Notes: generated from the letters alone by a model not told the origin. A DNA stretch of 64,000 nucleotides from Caldanaerovirga acetigignens (GCF_900142995.1 NZ_FRCR01000011.1:1-64000); one strand, 5' to 3'; shown: positions 7,584-17,053, counted from the first letter of the stretch. A program made the numbers and translations.

Positions 7584-9025
7584 TGGAAAAAAAGCCTTTA
7601 AAGACTCAATTTGTTGTCAGTTTCATACTCATACTTGTATTCAGTTTTATCGCCACCATAGCCACATATTTTTTCGGCTTTGTATTGTATAAAAAAATCG
7701 AATACAAAAACATGTACCCGGCCAATTATTTTGAGAAAAAAATTCCCGAAATAGAGGAACATATAAGAAAAAGCGGCGTGTCAATCTTAAGCCGCGAAGG
7801 TCGAGCGGCTCTTGAGAAAATCATTCCCGCCGAAGGTATCTCCTACCAGGTTATGGATAATTTTGGCCGTAGAATTTACGGAACGGATGAAGGGCTAATC
7901 ATTGGGGATAAGGAACAGCTATGCAGGAAATTAAACACCACTTTTAGCTTAAAGGGAAAGTACATCCGGTTAGTGCCGATAATTGATCAGGAAGGGAAAA
8001 TAGCGGGAGCCGTATCCCTTTCCTACTCGCTGGTGCCTACTTACCGCAGCCTATTTGATAAAATATGGATTTCCTTTATATTTTTCGCCGTCATATTTTC
8101 TCCGTTTTTTTATTTAATCCTTTGCACCTGGATGTTTTCAAGGATCTTTTACAAAAATATTGTAAAACCTTTAAATCTGCTCATAAAGGCGTCGGAGAAA
8201 ATATGTGAGAAAAACCTGGATTTCTTCATTGACTATGACGCACCTAACGAACTAGGGCGACTCTGTAAAGCATTTAATGAGATGAGGGGCGAGCTTGAAA
8301 AATCGCTGATTTTACAGTGGAGGATGGAGCAGCAGAGGCGGGAAATGCTGGAAGCACTGGCCCATGACCTTAAAACACCGGCTTCCATAATTAAGGGGTA
8401 TGCAGAAGCCCTTATGGAAGGTGACCAGCAAAACAGCGACAAGATTTGCAGATATTTAAACATAATTAAGGAAAGTACTGATAAGATTACAACTTTTGTT
8501 AATAAAATAAGGTATGTTTCTGAACTGGAATTTTCTGATTTTAAACTGGAACCCGAACCGGTTGACATAAAATTTTTTATCCTAAAAAAAGAGGAAGGTT
8601 ACAGGCTTCTTTCCCAAAAGAAAAATATCAAAATTTATACAAACGTATGCGATACAAGGCATTGTGAGGCATTATGCCTGATAGATAAAGAAAAGCTTGA
8701 AAGAATACTGGACAATATAGTCATGAACAGTATTCGCTTTACTCCGAATTCTGGACGCATTAACATTGATGTGACGATAAAAGACGACAGATTATATTTT
8801 CGGATTTGCGATACAGGAAAAGGCTTTAGTCCCAAAGATTTGGTACATATCTTCGATAGATTCTATAGAGGTGATAGTGCACGAAATTCAGAGGGCGAAC
8901 ACATGGGCCTCGGGCTCTATATTGCCAGAAAACTCGTAGAAGCGCACGGAGGTACCATAAAGGCTTTTAACCGCTCAGAAGGCGGTGCCTGTGTAGCCTT
9001 TGACATATCAATTTGCCGTAATTGA
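7580..9025 (+). CDS. Sensor histidine kinase, LanK type
   Basis: Membrane sensor kinase, 481 residues from the ATG at 7580, which overlaps the regulator's stop. TM1 is at about residues 13-38, followed by an extracytoplasmic domain of ~125 residues, then TM2 (IWISFIFFAVIFSPFFYLIL) and a HAMP segment (NIVKPLNLLIKASEKI). The phosphoacceptor is His in EALAHDLKTPASIIKGY. The catalytic domain shows the N-box (DNIVMNSIRFTPNSG), G1 (DTGKGFSPKD) and G2 (GEHMGLGLYIARKL). With the regulator it forms a complete phosphorelay that probably senses a cell-envelope-active peptide handled by the neighbouring exporter. Confidence 0.92.
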   Translation: MMEKKPLKTQFVVSFILILVFSFIATIATYFFGFVLYKKIEYKNMYPANYFEKKIPEIEEHIRKSGVSILSREGRAALEKIIPAEGISYQVMDNFGRRIYGTDEGLIIGDKEQLCRKLNTTFSLKGKYIRLVPIIDQEGKIAGAVSLSYSLVPTYRSLFDKIWISFIFFAVIFSPFFYLILCTWMFSRIFYKNIVKPLNLLIKASEKICEKNLDFFIDYDAPNELGRLCKAFNEMRGELEKSLILQWRMEQQRREMLEALAHDLKTPASIIKGYAEALMEGDQQNSDKICRYLNIIKESTDKITTFVNKIRYVSELEFSDFKLEPEPVDIKFFILKKEEGYRLLSQKKNIKIYTNVCDTRHCEALCLIDKEKLERILDNIVMNSIRFTPNSGRINIDVTIKDDRLYFRICDTGKGFSPKDLVHIFDRFYRGDSARNSEGEHMGLGLYIARKLVEAHGGTIKAFNRSEGGACVAFDISICRN

Positions 9026-9053
9026 TTATAGAGTAAAAAGCCGGTAGAGTATA

Positions 9054-9105
9054 TTGACAAAACAGGATTACAGTTGTAATATTAAATTAAACTTACAAAT
9101 GTAAT
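9054..9105 (+). promoter_or_regulatory. blaI-blaR1 promoter with two BlaI-type operators
   Basis: TTGACA (9054-9059) and TAATAT (9077-9082) are 17 bases apart. Two near-identical palindromes lie on it: ATTACAGTTGTAAT (9067-9080), covering the spacer and part of the -10, and TTACAAATGTAAT (9093-9105) just downstream. Both have the TACA-N2-TGTA core of BlaI/MecI operators. Direct autorepression by the product of the first gene is the obvious reading. Confidence 0.85.
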
Positions 9106-9125
9106 CTAAAAGGAGGTAAACTTTC

Positions 9126-9506
9126 ATGGAAAAATTTCCTCAAATTTCCGAAGCCGAGTTGGAGGTAATGAAGGTTTTATGGGAATTAAAGCAGGCCACA
9201 AGCTCTCAGATTATAGAAAAATTGACTAAGGTTAAGGTATGGAAGCCCAAGACAATTCAAACACTTCTTAATCGCTTGGTAGCAAAAGGGGCCGTCAAAG
9301 CAGAAAAACTATCGAGCAAAGCCTTTGTATATTCACCTATTATAGATGAGACCGAGTATAAGGCCTTTGCCAGCCGTTCATTTTTGGATAAAGTTTTTAA
9401 CGGTTCTTTGAGCCTGATGGTTACCAGTTTTGTCAGGGGACAAAAGTTATCGGTGGAGGAGATAGAAAGGTTAAAGAAACTTTTGGAAGATGAGGTGACA
9501 AAATGA
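9126..9506 (+). CDS. BlaI/MecI/CopY-family transcriptional repressor
   Basis: A 126-residue winged-helix repressor. It opens with the family signature ISEAELEVMKVLWELKQATSSQIIEKL, described here as residues 7-33, followed by the recognition part WKPKTIQTLLNRLVAKGAV. The C-terminal helices would form the dimer and hold the site cleaved on induction; 'KAFASRSFLDKVFNGS' is the typical region. ATG follows AAAGGAGG by about 8 bases. The gene overlaps the M56 protease gene by four bases, so the two are made together, and its own promoter carries two matching operators. Confidence 0.93.
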   Translation: MEKFPQISEAELEVMKVLWELKQATSSQIIEKLTKVKVWKPKTIQTLLNRLVAKGAVKAEKLSSKAFVYSPIIDETEYKAFASRSFLDKVFNGSLSLMVTSFVRGQKLSVEEIERLKKLLEDEVTK

Positions 9507-12022
9507 CAGGAGTATTTACGTCCGTTTTAAAAGCCTCTTTAAACGCTTCCCTTGCAGGGATTATGATTTTATTAATAAAAAGGATTCTGAAAAACAAACT
9601 TAGTCCCCGCTGGCATTATTTAATCTGGTTTGTACTTATAATAAAGCTACTTATACCTTTTGGGCCCCCTTCACCGGTGAGTTTTTTCAACACAGTATAC
9701 TCAAAAAGCTACAATATTGATTTTATACAGCCGGAATTTAACCACAACCTGCAGCCATCGTTAATTTTAGGGGAGTCACCGTCTAAGAGTGTTCAATTAC
9801 CAATCGATAATCAATATAATAATGACGAAAATGTAAATAATGCCTCTTTTAGAAAAATAAGTACCGTTGCCTCTTACATTTGGGTTACCGTCTTTATTCT
9901 ATCTTTGTTATTCGTGATATTTATAAACGTGAATTTTAATAGAAAGCTGAAAATTAGCGGCAGAACTGTTCCTTTAACTTTAAAGAAGATATTGAATAAT
10001 TGTAAAGAGAAAATTAAATACAACGGGGACGTTGATGTAATTGTACAGGATATAATTAAAGTTCCTTCCGTTGTAGGCTTTTTGAGCCCTAAAATATTAA
10101 TTACTCCAACCTTTTTGGAATTGGGAGAGGAAAAACTTTCGTATATATTTTTACACGAGCTTTCCCATTTAAAGAGAAAGGATATACTGGTAAATTATCT
10201 GTTGATTTTTTTACAGCTTTTTTATTGGTTTAACCCTCTAATATGGTATTATTTTAAAAAGATCCGTCAGGACATGGAAATTGCAACCGATGAGGGAGTC
10301 CTGGTTTTGCTGGAAAACAATGAAAGAAAGGAATACGGAAGAACCCTTATTTCAATTCTTGAAAATTTTAATATGCCCGCACCATCCCTGAAGCTTGTAA
10401 GTATGGTGGATGAAAGAGGAAATATTGAAAGTAGAATAAGGATGATAAGCATGGCCGATATATTTAAAACTAAAAGAGTAATATTTTTTATTACCGGAAT
10501 TTTATGTTTTGTTTTTCTTGGCTTATTTTTACTTACGGGCCCTGTATCTAAAAATGAGGTGCAGGTCGGAAGCTTAGTGTTCGATATTCCCGGTGATATA
10601 AAAATAAATACCGATACTCCGGGGTTAATAATACAAAAGAACACAATTTTTAAATACTTCTCAAAAACAAGGATCATATCTTACGGTGAACTCATATTTG
10701 AAAAAGATAGGTCTCCCATAGGGGGAATTCAAATCATTTCCTACGAACCCGGTCAGCCCCTCTTTTTACCCAATCATTCGGAGGTAAAAAGCCAGAAGGA
10801 AATAAAGGGGCTAAATACGAAGGCCGTTTTGATAAACCTTGATTTAAGCCAGCCCGCGGCATCAGGGGATACTTCGGTAAAAAATGAAAATCATTTGTAT
10901 CTTATTTTTGAGGAAGAAAAAATCGCTTATGATATTTACGCCGATTCAAGATACGTTGACGAAGCCGTTATTTTAAAAATTGCAAAAAGTATTAAGCCTG
11001 CAGAAAACGCTGAGGTAATAAAGATTATTCACGGATTCGGTAAAAGGTTGAAGGACGTAAGTAAACTCGCACCTGTGGAAATCTTACGGGAATCTATTAA
11101 GCAAAGCTATGGAGGATTTATTGCGCCGGAGCTTTTAAACCAATGGATAAAGGATCCAACGAAGGCACCGGGTAGGTACGTTTCAAGCCCCTGGCCGGAC
11201 AGAATCGATATACTAGATATAGTGAAAGAAAATGAAAGCAAATTCTCGGTTTTCGGAGAAATTGTGGAAATAACCAGCGTCCCCGGTGAGGAGTGGAGAA
11301 CGATGATTAAAGCAACCGTTGAAAAAATTGAGGGTAAGTGGCTAATTACGGGGATAGAGGCTCAAGAAAATAAAAATAATGCACCGGATGATAAGCAAAT
11401 TATATTAAATGCCCTGGAAAATGCAAAATTTGTAAGACTGTTGGCGGTGGACGCCCAAAAAGAGATTATGCTAAGAAAAGAGCAAATTAACGAACTTAAA
11501 AACGCCTTTTTAGTGACAAAGGCAAAGATAGACGACGAATATCCCGGAGGAGCGCTAGTGTCGGAATTTCCCGACTATCAGCTGCAGCTCGATGATGTTC
11601 ACATATATTTTATAAATAAAAATCAATTTGCAGTAAGCGGGAAAACCTCTAGTGTCTACAATACGGGTGGGGAAATCTGGGAAGCATTGACAAAAATTTT
11701 GCCCGTTGGACGGATTGATAATAAAGAGATCGTATCCTACCTTTTTAATGCTCAAAGGGTAGAAGTATCTTCGAGTAAGGATAAATTGATAGAGGGAGAC
11801 TATACCGCAAGGAAAAACCATTTTGTGAGGATATTAAGGGATGGGGAATTGAAAGGGAATGGAATTGGGACCGGGATGAGGCCGGAAATGATTGTGAAAT
11901 TTTATATAGATGGCGATGCAATTGATGTTGAAATATATGAAGATGGATTTAAATATCAAGGAAAATATTATTATAAGCCAGGTTTGTTGAAGGAAATAGA
12001 AAACATGTTGTCTGCGGGGTGA
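9503..12022 (+). CDS. BlaR1/MecR1-like M56 metalloprotease sensor, extended
   Basis: Membrane protease-sensor of 839 residues. The N-terminal ~330 residues form the M56 unit with several transmembrane helices. The zinc-protease motif is HELSH in FLHELSHLKRKDIL, with the later acidic ligand region in MEIATDEGVL. In characterised BlaR1 proteins this domain inactivates the BlaI partner after a ligand binds outside. Here the extracellular part (~490 residues after the last membrane helix near 330-350) does not look like a penicillin-binding domain: I see no STxK/SxN/KTG set. It includes a DUF4367-like stretch and repeated secreted-type segments. The signal is therefore probably not a beta-lactam. 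Confidence 0.88.
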   Translation: MTGVFTSVLKASLNASLAGIMILLIKRILKNKLSPRWHYLIWFVLIIKLLIPFGPPSPVSFFNTVYSKSYNIDFIQPEFNHNLQPSLILGESPSKSVQLPIDNQYNNDENVNNASFRKISTVASYIWVTVFILSLLFVIFINVNFNRKLKISGRTVPLTLKKILNNCKEKIKYNGDVDVIVQDIIKVPSVVGFLSPKILITPTFLELGEEKLSYIFLHELSHLKRKDILVNYLLIFLQLFYWFNPLIWYYFKKIRQDMEIATDEGVLVLLENNERKEYGRTLISILENFNMPAPSLKLVSMVDERGNIESRIRMISMADIFKTKRVIFFITGILCFVFLGLFLLTGPVSKNEVQVGSLVFDIPGDIKINTDTPGLIIQKNTIFKYFSKTRIISYGELIFEKDRSPIGGIQIISYEPGQPLFLPNHSEVKSQKEIKGLNTKAVLINLDLSQPAASGDTSVKNENHLYLIFEEEKIAYDIYADSRYVDEAVILKIAKSIKPAENAEVIKIIHGFGKRLKDVSKLAPVEILRESIKQSYGGFIAPELLNQWIKDPTKAPGRYVSSPWPDRIDILDIVKENESKFSVFGEIVEITSVPGEEWRTMIKATVEKIEGKWLITGIEAQENKNNAPDDKQIILNALENAKFVRLLAVDAQKEIMLRKEQINELKNAFLVTKAKIDDEYPGGALVSEFPDYQLQLDDVHIYFINKNQFAVSGKTSSVYNTGGEIWEALTKILPVGRIDNKEIVSYLFNAQRVEVSSSKDKLIEGDYTARKNHFVRILRDGELKGNGIGTGMRPEMIVKFYIDGDAIDVEIYEDGFKYQGKYYYKPGLLKEIENMLSAG

Positions 12023-12048
12023 TATTTTTTGATAAAGGGGGTTATATT

Positions 12049-13248
12049 GTGAGTTTTAAAAGGATAATGTATTTTTTACTTATGCTATGTTTTACTTTGC
12101 TGTTGTATGGCTGCAAAGATAGAACAGCTATAAATATGAATAAAGCTCGAGAAAAGGAATTAAAAGATGTAATACAGGTAAAAGCCGATGTAATTGAAGA
12201 GTTGATAATAAATAACTTAAAAAACGAAATTATAGGGGTCTCTGGATGGATCGTTGACTATGCGGACGAAAATAACATTATATTTCATAATTATGCACAT
12301 CTTTTTAAATTCAATATTAGTTCAAAAAAATTCTCATGCCACATAGATTTAACCAAAATAGATGCCGATCACGTCCAGGGTTCTGTAGTCACAAATTTTT
12401 TTGTTAGCCCGGATGGCAATTATGTTGTAATAAACAATGGGGGCGCAGAAACGGATGTCCTGAATCGTGAGTTTGATGTATATTTTTGCAATTTAGGTGA
12501 GGGGCAGGTAAAGGTTATTGCAAAGAAAAACAATTGCAAAACCCTTTACTGTTGGTCAAAGGATTCCGCCTATTTTATAATGGCGGCAAGGAATGGGGAA
12601 AATATGGAGATTTATGATGTACACACGGGCAGCATAGAAAATATTCCTTTTGGCAAAGAAAATATCAGTAATATTTTTATAACCGAGGGAAATAATATCC
12701 TGATTGACGGAAAAGAAAAGTACTTGATAAAGCTGAGTACTAAGGAAATTGAAAAGCTTCCTATAGAAGGGATTTTAATAGGGGAAAAAGAAGGCGAAAT
12801 TTACTATTTTAATGATGGGAAAATATGTTCATTTAATTTTGTAAATTCTTATGCTGTTGAAAATATAGGTGAAAAATATAAATTATTTAGAATATCCGGG
12901 GATTATGCAGTTTTTACAGGAGAAAAGGATGCGAAAATTTTTGATAAAAGTAAAAGTAAGATGGTTTCATACCCGGTTAGGATATCTGAAAATACTTTTT
13001 ATTACAATGCGTCTCCTGATCGCAGCAAATTATTGGTAGTTGACGGAAATATTACACGAGTTTATTCTTCAAATGGTACATTTGAGGAAATAACCGTGGA
13101 TGGCTTTAATTTTTACATGGCAAAGTGGATTTCTGAAGAAGATATACTGCAAGTCTATACACGGAATTTTTCTCCCGTTCAAATTATAATCGTAAATTAT
13201 AATGTAAAGGATAAAAAGTTGTCTACGATTTATAATTCCGAAACATAA
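12049..13248 (+). CDS. Putative lipoprotein with WD40-like beta-propeller
   Basis: GTG at 12049 follows AAAGGGGG by 8 bases and gives a lipoprotein signal with lipobox LYGC (Cys near residue 22). An upstream in-frame GTG at 12019 would add ten residues. The ~375-residue mature part has repeated short strands such as 'NFFVSPDGNYVVINNGG', 'YCWSKDSAYFIMAA' and 'YNASPDRSKLLVVDG'. These are typical of seven-bladed TolB/DPP4-like propellers. It directly follows the M56 sensor gene and is probably the target or ligand-binding partner of the BlaI/BlaR1-type system. The function is otherwise unknown. Confidence 0.7.
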   Translation: MSFKRIMYFLLMLCFTLLLYGCKDRTAINMNKAREKELKDVIQVKADVIEELIINNLKNEIIGVSGWIVDYADENNIIFHNYAHLFKFNISSKKFSCHIDLTKIDADHVQGSVVTNFFVSPDGNYVVINNGGAETDVLNREFDVYFCNLGEGQVKVIAKKNNCKTLYCWSKDSAYFIMAARNGENMEIYDVHTGSIENIPFGKENISNIFITEGNNILIDGKEKYLIKLSTKEIEKLPIEGILIGEKEGEIYYFNDGKICSFNFVNSYAVENIGEKYKLFRISGDYAVFTGEKDAKIFDKSKSKMVSYPVRISENTFYYNASPDRSKLLVVDGNITRVYSSNGTFEEITVDGFNFYMAKWISEEDILQVYTRNFSPVQIIIVNYNVKDKKLSTIYNSET

Positions 13249-13365
13249 CTCCTTATACATCCACCTCTGCTTCACATTTTGCCAATAGCGTATTTAAATT
13301 GACAGAGTTTTGTTATTTTTTTAACCTTTTGATATAGTCCCCTGAGACTACTACAAAAAATTAAA

Positions 13366-13393
13366 TTGACATAATCCATCTCTGTGTTATAAT
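13366..13393 (+). promoter_or_regulatory. lysA promoter
   Basis: TTGACA (13366-13371), 16 bases, TATAAT (13388-13393), just upstream of the lysine riboswitch. Confidence 0.8.
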
Positions 13394-13404
13394 AATACAA
13401 AACG

Positions 13405-13695
13405 AATAACGGTACCTCATCTCGCAATGAGTTGAGGTAGAGGTGCGACACATCAAGAGTACTCCTGCAAAGGTGCGAGAGGCCAATGATGCAGGAGGAA
13501 AGGGATTGTCGCCGAAGCACAATCCGATTCTCGTAGGATTGTGCTGGGCCTATGCCGAAGAGGTATAGGACTGTCACCAAAAAACTTCCCCGAGTTTTTT
13601 GGTGGAGCGCTACTTCATAACCCTGGGGAGAGAGGAGGTATTTGCCTGTATGAAAAAACAGCTGGCAAATATCTGCGGCTGTATTTTTTTTTAAT
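13405..13695 (+). ncRNA. Lysine riboswitch (L box) with terminator
   Basis: Leader RNA in front of lysA. It has the conserved L-box elements in order: GAGGTAGAGGTGCGAC (13434-13449), AAGAGTA (about 13456), GCCGAAG (13512 on), GTGCTGGGC, a second CCGAAG, GTATAGGACTGTCA and, closing the aptamer, GGAGCGCTACTTC (13603-13615). Downstream, TATTTGCC (13639-13646) can pair with GGCAAATA (13664-13671), while ACAGC (13658) can pair with GCTGT (13678) before a run of nine T. These alternatives look like the antiterminator and terminator arms. Lysine binding is expected to stop transcription of diaminopimelate decarboxylase, the last step of lysine synthesis. Confidence 0.93.
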
Positions 13696-13732
13696 TTATC
13701 TGTAAAAATAATTAGAAGAAAGGAGAACATAG

Positions 13733-15061
13733 ATGCTGCACAAGAACTTGACGGTAAATAAGAAAGGCCATCTCGAAATAAGTGGATGTGATGCGGTTGA
13801 ACTTGCAAATAAATACGGGACACCTCTTTACGTGATGGATGAATCGCTCATAAGAGAAAATTGCAGGATTTACAAGAATGAACTACATTCACTGCATCCG
13901 GACAGCGGTGTAATTTATGCTGCGAAAGCATTTATTACTATGTCTATGTGCAAAATAGTAAAAGAAGAAGGCCTCTTTCTCGATGTGGTTTCAGGTGGAG
14001 AACTTTATACCGCAATAAAAGCAGGTTTTCCGCTAGAAAGAGTATATTTTCATGGAAATAATAAATCTTACGAAGAATTGAAAATGGCTTTGGAACACAG
14101 GGTTGGACATATCGTAGTAGATAATTTCTATGAACTGGAAATGCTAAGCAGCCTCACGCGAAAGCTGAAAAAGAAGGCAAAAGTACTGCTGCGCATAACA
14201 CCCGGAATAGAAGCCCATACTCACGATTATATAAAGACAGGCCAAATAGATTCAAAGTTCGGCTTTAGCCTTGAAAACGGAATGGCCATGGCAGCAGTTG
14301 AGGAAGCTTTAAACATAAAAGGTGTAAAATTGGTTGGTTTTCACTGCCATATTGGATCGCAGATATTTGAAGCTGAACCATTTGCATTAACTGCAGAAGT
14401 TATGATGAAGTTTGTTAACTCGGTAAAAGAACAATACGGTTTTGAAACGTCTCAACTCGATTTTGGTGGAGGATTTGGAATAAAGTATACTGAGGACGAT
14501 AAACCACTTCACCCGAGAGAATATTTGAAAGCGCTAGTTGAATCGGTAAAGAAATGGGCTAATGAGTTAAATGTGACTGTTCCGAGGATTATGATAGAGC
14601 CCGGCAGGGCCATTGTGGGGCCGGCTGGGGTAACCCTATATACAATAGGAGCAATAAAAGATATTCCAAATGTAAGAAAATACGTCTGTGTGGATGGGGG
14701 AATGAGCGACAATATAAGGCCAGCGCTTTACGGTGCAAAATATACAGCCATCATAGCAAACAAGGCAAATAAGCCGCCAAAAGAAGTTGTGTCAATTGCG
14801 GGAAAATGCTGTGAATCCGGGGACATGCTCATATGGGACATAAAGCTTCCGGAAGTGGAAAGCGGGGATATTTTGGCGGTATTGTCAACCGGAGCATACC
14901 ACTATTCTATGGCAAGTAATTACAATATGATACCGCGTCCGGCTATTGTTTTTGTGAAAGAGGGGGTTTCATGGCTTTCGGTAAAAAGAGAGACTTATGA
15001 GGACCTTTTAAAAAATGAGATATCCGAAGAGGAAGAAAAAGTTGCATCGCATGTCTTATAA
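13733..15061 (+). CDS. lysA: Diaminopimelate decarboxylase
   Basis: PLP-dependent enzyme (fold type III) that converts meso-diaminopimelate to L-lysine in the cytosol. Its 442 residues are the usual length. The PLP Lys is in VIYAAKAFITM (about residue 63). Other marks are the His of GFHCHIGSQI, the glycine-rich phosphate loop FGGGFGIKY, EPGRAIVGPAG and the C-terminal active-site Cys region GKCCESGDML. The ATG follows AAAGGAG. It is transcribed alone behind the lysine riboswitch and ends in a terminator, which supports feedback control by lysine. Confidence 0.97.
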   Translation: MLHKNLTVNKKGHLEISGCDAVELANKYGTPLYVMDESLIRENCRIYKNELHSLHPDSGVIYAAKAFITMSMCKIVKEEGLFLDVVSGGELYTAIKAGFPLERVYFHGNNKSYEELKMALEHRVGHIVVDNFYELEMLSSLTRKLKKKAKVLLRITPGIEAHTHDYIKTGQIDSKFGFSLENGMAMAAVEEALNIKGVKLVGFHCHIGSQIFEAEPFALTAEVMMKFVNSVKEQYGFETSQLDFGGGFGIKYTEDDKPLHPREYLKALVESVKKWANELNVTVPRIMIEPGRAIVGPAGVTLYTIGAIKDIPNVRKYVCVDGGMSDNIRPALYGAKYTAIIANKANKPPKEVVSIAGKCCESGDMLIWDIKLPEVESGDILAVLSTGAYHYSMASNYNMIPRPAIVFVKEGVSWLSVKRETYEDLLKNEISEEEEKVASHVL

Positions 15062-15087
15062 GAGTGCGCTAATGCGCACTTTTTTTA
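15062..15087 (+). terminator. Terminator after lysA
   Basis: GTGCGC (15064-15069) pairs with GCGCAC (15074-15079) round a TAAT loop, followed by seven T. Confidence 0.9.
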
Positions 15088-15144
15088 TGGTTGCAAAAAT
15101 GATATAATGCTTATTGGTAAATATTATACGAAAGGATGTTATAA

Positions 15145-15765
15145 ATGCCCTATTTTTCAGGTCCAGAAATGCTACTACGAATTCCGGCTCTTTTGATAGC
15201 CATATCTTTTCACGAATATGCTCACGCAAGAGTTTCTTATGCTTTGGGTGATCCAACTCCCAAATGGACGGGGAGGTTGACTTTAAATCCGTTAGCACAC
15301 CTTGATCCGATCGGTTTGCTCATGTTGTGGCTATTTAAATTCGGTTGGGCAAAGCCGGTTATGGTTGATCCGAGGTATTATTCTAACAGAAACGGCATTG
15401 TGCTGACATCCCTCGCGGGCCCTTTGACAAATTTTTTACTAGCCTTTATAACTTTAGTGGTTATCAAGTTAAATGTGTTCGGTGGATTATTCGCCGTTTT
15501 TTTAGAGGTGTTATTTTCTTATAATTTGGTTTTAGCAGTTTTCAATCTTCTCCCCATCGCCCCTCTTGATGGGTATAAGATTTTTACGGGTCTTCTACCA
15601 TGGAGAATGAGCGATAAACTTGTTTATTTAGAAACTTATGGTCCTTTAATACTAATATTCATTGTTTATTTTAATTTGGTACATATTATTCTCGACCCTT
15701 TTATATCAATTTCTTTGCGCGTTTTAGATAGATTGAGCGATATATTATTGATTTTTAGATTTTAA
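15145..15765 (+). CDS. Site-2 protease family (M50) membrane metalloprotease
   Basis: Intramembrane zinc protease of the short M50/YwhC type, 206 residues with about five transmembrane helices. The zinc motif is HEYAH in ISFHEYAHARVSYALGD (about residue 25). The third ligand lies in the NLLPIAPLDGYKI motif, the family's NPDG-like signature. It has no PDZ domain, unlike RseP/SpoIVFB relatives. It starts the scpAB operon, with 15 bases to scpA; this pairing is common in Clostridia. The substrate is unknown. Confidence 0.9.
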   Translation: MPYFSGPEMLLRIPALLIAISFHEYAHARVSYALGDPTPKWTGRLTLNPLAHLDPIGLLMLWLFKFGWAKPVMVDPRYYSNRNGIVLTSLAGPLTNFLLAFITLVVIKLNVFGGLFAVFLEVLFSYNLVLAVFNLLPIAPLDGYKIFTGLLPWRMSDKLVYLETYGPLILIFIVYFNLVHIILDPFISISLRVLDRLSDILLIFRF

Positions 15766-15780
15766 AAGGGTGATAGATTC

Positions 15781-16527
15781 GTGGCGCTAAATGTTAAGCT
15801 AGAAGCTTTTGAAGGTCCGCTGGACCTTCTTCTTCATCTTATAGAGAAAAACCAGATAAATATCTATGACATACCTATTTCGGAGCTGACCGACCAATAT
15901 CTGAGCTATTTGGAAGGGCTTGATAAACTGGATATTGATATGGCCAGTGAGTTTTTGTTAATGGCGGCCACATTGCTCAGTATAAAATCTAGAATGTTAC
16001 TTCCCGTCGAGAAAACCGGCGATATACAGAAAGAGATATGTGCAGGTGCCGAAAAAGAAGATCCAAGGATAGAACTGGTAGAAAAGTTGATAGAATATAA
16101 AAAATATAAAATGATCGCTATGGCGTTGAGGAAAAAAGAAGAGAAAGAAAGTAGAGTTTTTAAACGTAAGCCCGATGATTTTTCCTTTTTGTTTGAAGGA
16201 GAAATTTGTCTTTCTGAAGTTAATCTTGACGATCTAATCTTAATTTTTACTCGTATCATTAAAAAAGGTAAAATTGAAGGAAGTCAAAACCTAAAGACGA
16301 TTTTAAAAGAGCCGTTGCCGTTGAGGGTTAGGGTGAAACAGGTATATAAAATTTTATTAAAGAAGAAAAGGATGTTTTTCAGGGAGTTTTTTCAAGAGAA
16401 TTCCAGTAAATTAGAAATAATAATGACTTTTCTTGCTATACTCGAACTTATAAAATTAAACAGGGTAAGAGTACATCAGGAACAACTTTTTGGAGAAATA
16501 ACGGTAGTATTAAAGGAGGGAGGTTAA
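15781..16527 (+). CDS. scpA: Segregation and condensation protein A
   Basis: Kleisin subunit of the SMC-ScpAB condensin, which organises and separates chromosomes. It has 248 residues, a GTG start, and the standard opening KLEAFEGPLDLLLHLIEKNQ followed by IYDIPISELTDQYLSYL. The middle is variable and charged, and the C-terminal winged helix (about 170-240) binds the SMC head. It is followed after one base by scpB. Confidence 0.95.
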   Translation: MALNVKLEAFEGPLDLLLHLIEKNQINIYDIPISELTDQYLSYLEGLDKLDIDMASEFLLMAATLLSIKSRMLLPVEKTGDIQKEICAGAEKEDPRIELVEKLIEYKKYKMIAMALRKKEEKESRVFKRKPDDFSFLFEGEICLSEVNLDDLILIFTRIIKKGKIEGSQNLKTILKEPLPLRVRVKQVYKILLKKKRMFFREFFQENSSKLEIIMTFLAILELIKLNRVRVHQEQLFGEITVVLKEGG

Positions 16528-16528
16528 A

Positions 16529-17044
16529 TTGGACAGAGATGCGGCTATAGGAATTTTGGAAGGTATATTATTTGCAGCTGGAGATCCCGTTGAATTGAAA
16601 GATCTGGCAAAAGTGCTTGAAATTTCTGAGGAGGAAGTTTTATCCCTCGTCAATGATATGAAACAGGAATATAATTCTAAAAATAGAGGAATCATGATAT
16701 CAGAAGTAGGTAAAAAAATAAGGCTAACTACTAAGGTTGAAATTTACCCTTATTTAGAAAAATTGCTAAAACCTCAAATTCGAACCCAACTTTCAAAAGC
16801 TGCTTTGGAAACATTGGCAATAATCATGTTCAAACAGCCGGTCACCAAAGCTGAAATAGAATCCATAAGAGGTGTTAACGTAGAAAAAACACTAAACAGT
16901 CTGATGGAAAGGAATTTGATCTGTGAGGTTGGAAGGTTAGACGTGCCCGGTCGACCGATTTTGTACGGTACAACGCAGGAATGTCTAGAATATTTTGGGC
17001 TCAGCTCTATTGAAGAACTTTCGGAGATTAAATTGAGCGAATAG
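16529..17044 (+). CDS. scpB: Segregation and condensation protein B
   Basis: Winged-helix partner of ScpA in condensin. It has 171 residues with a TTG start behind GGAGGGAGG. Typical segments are ILEGILFAAGDPVEL at the start, ALETLAIIMFKQPVTKAEIESIRGV in the middle (described, residues 92-116) and GRPILYGTT near the end. Confidence 0.95.
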   Translation: MDRDAAIGILEGILFAAGDPVELKDLAKVLEISEEEVLSLVNDMKQEYNSKNRGIMISEVGKKIRLTTKVEIYPYLEKLLKPQIRTQLSKAALETLAIIMFKQPVTKAEIESIRGVNVEKTLNSLMERNLICEVGRLDVPGRPILYGTTQECLEYFGLSSIEELSEIKLSE

Positions 17045-17053
17045 GGGATTAAT

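Noticed and set aside
13405-13695. T-box leader before lysA
   Set aside because: The conserved T-box sequence (AGGGTGGNACCGCG) is absent, while all lysine riboswitch elements are present in order.
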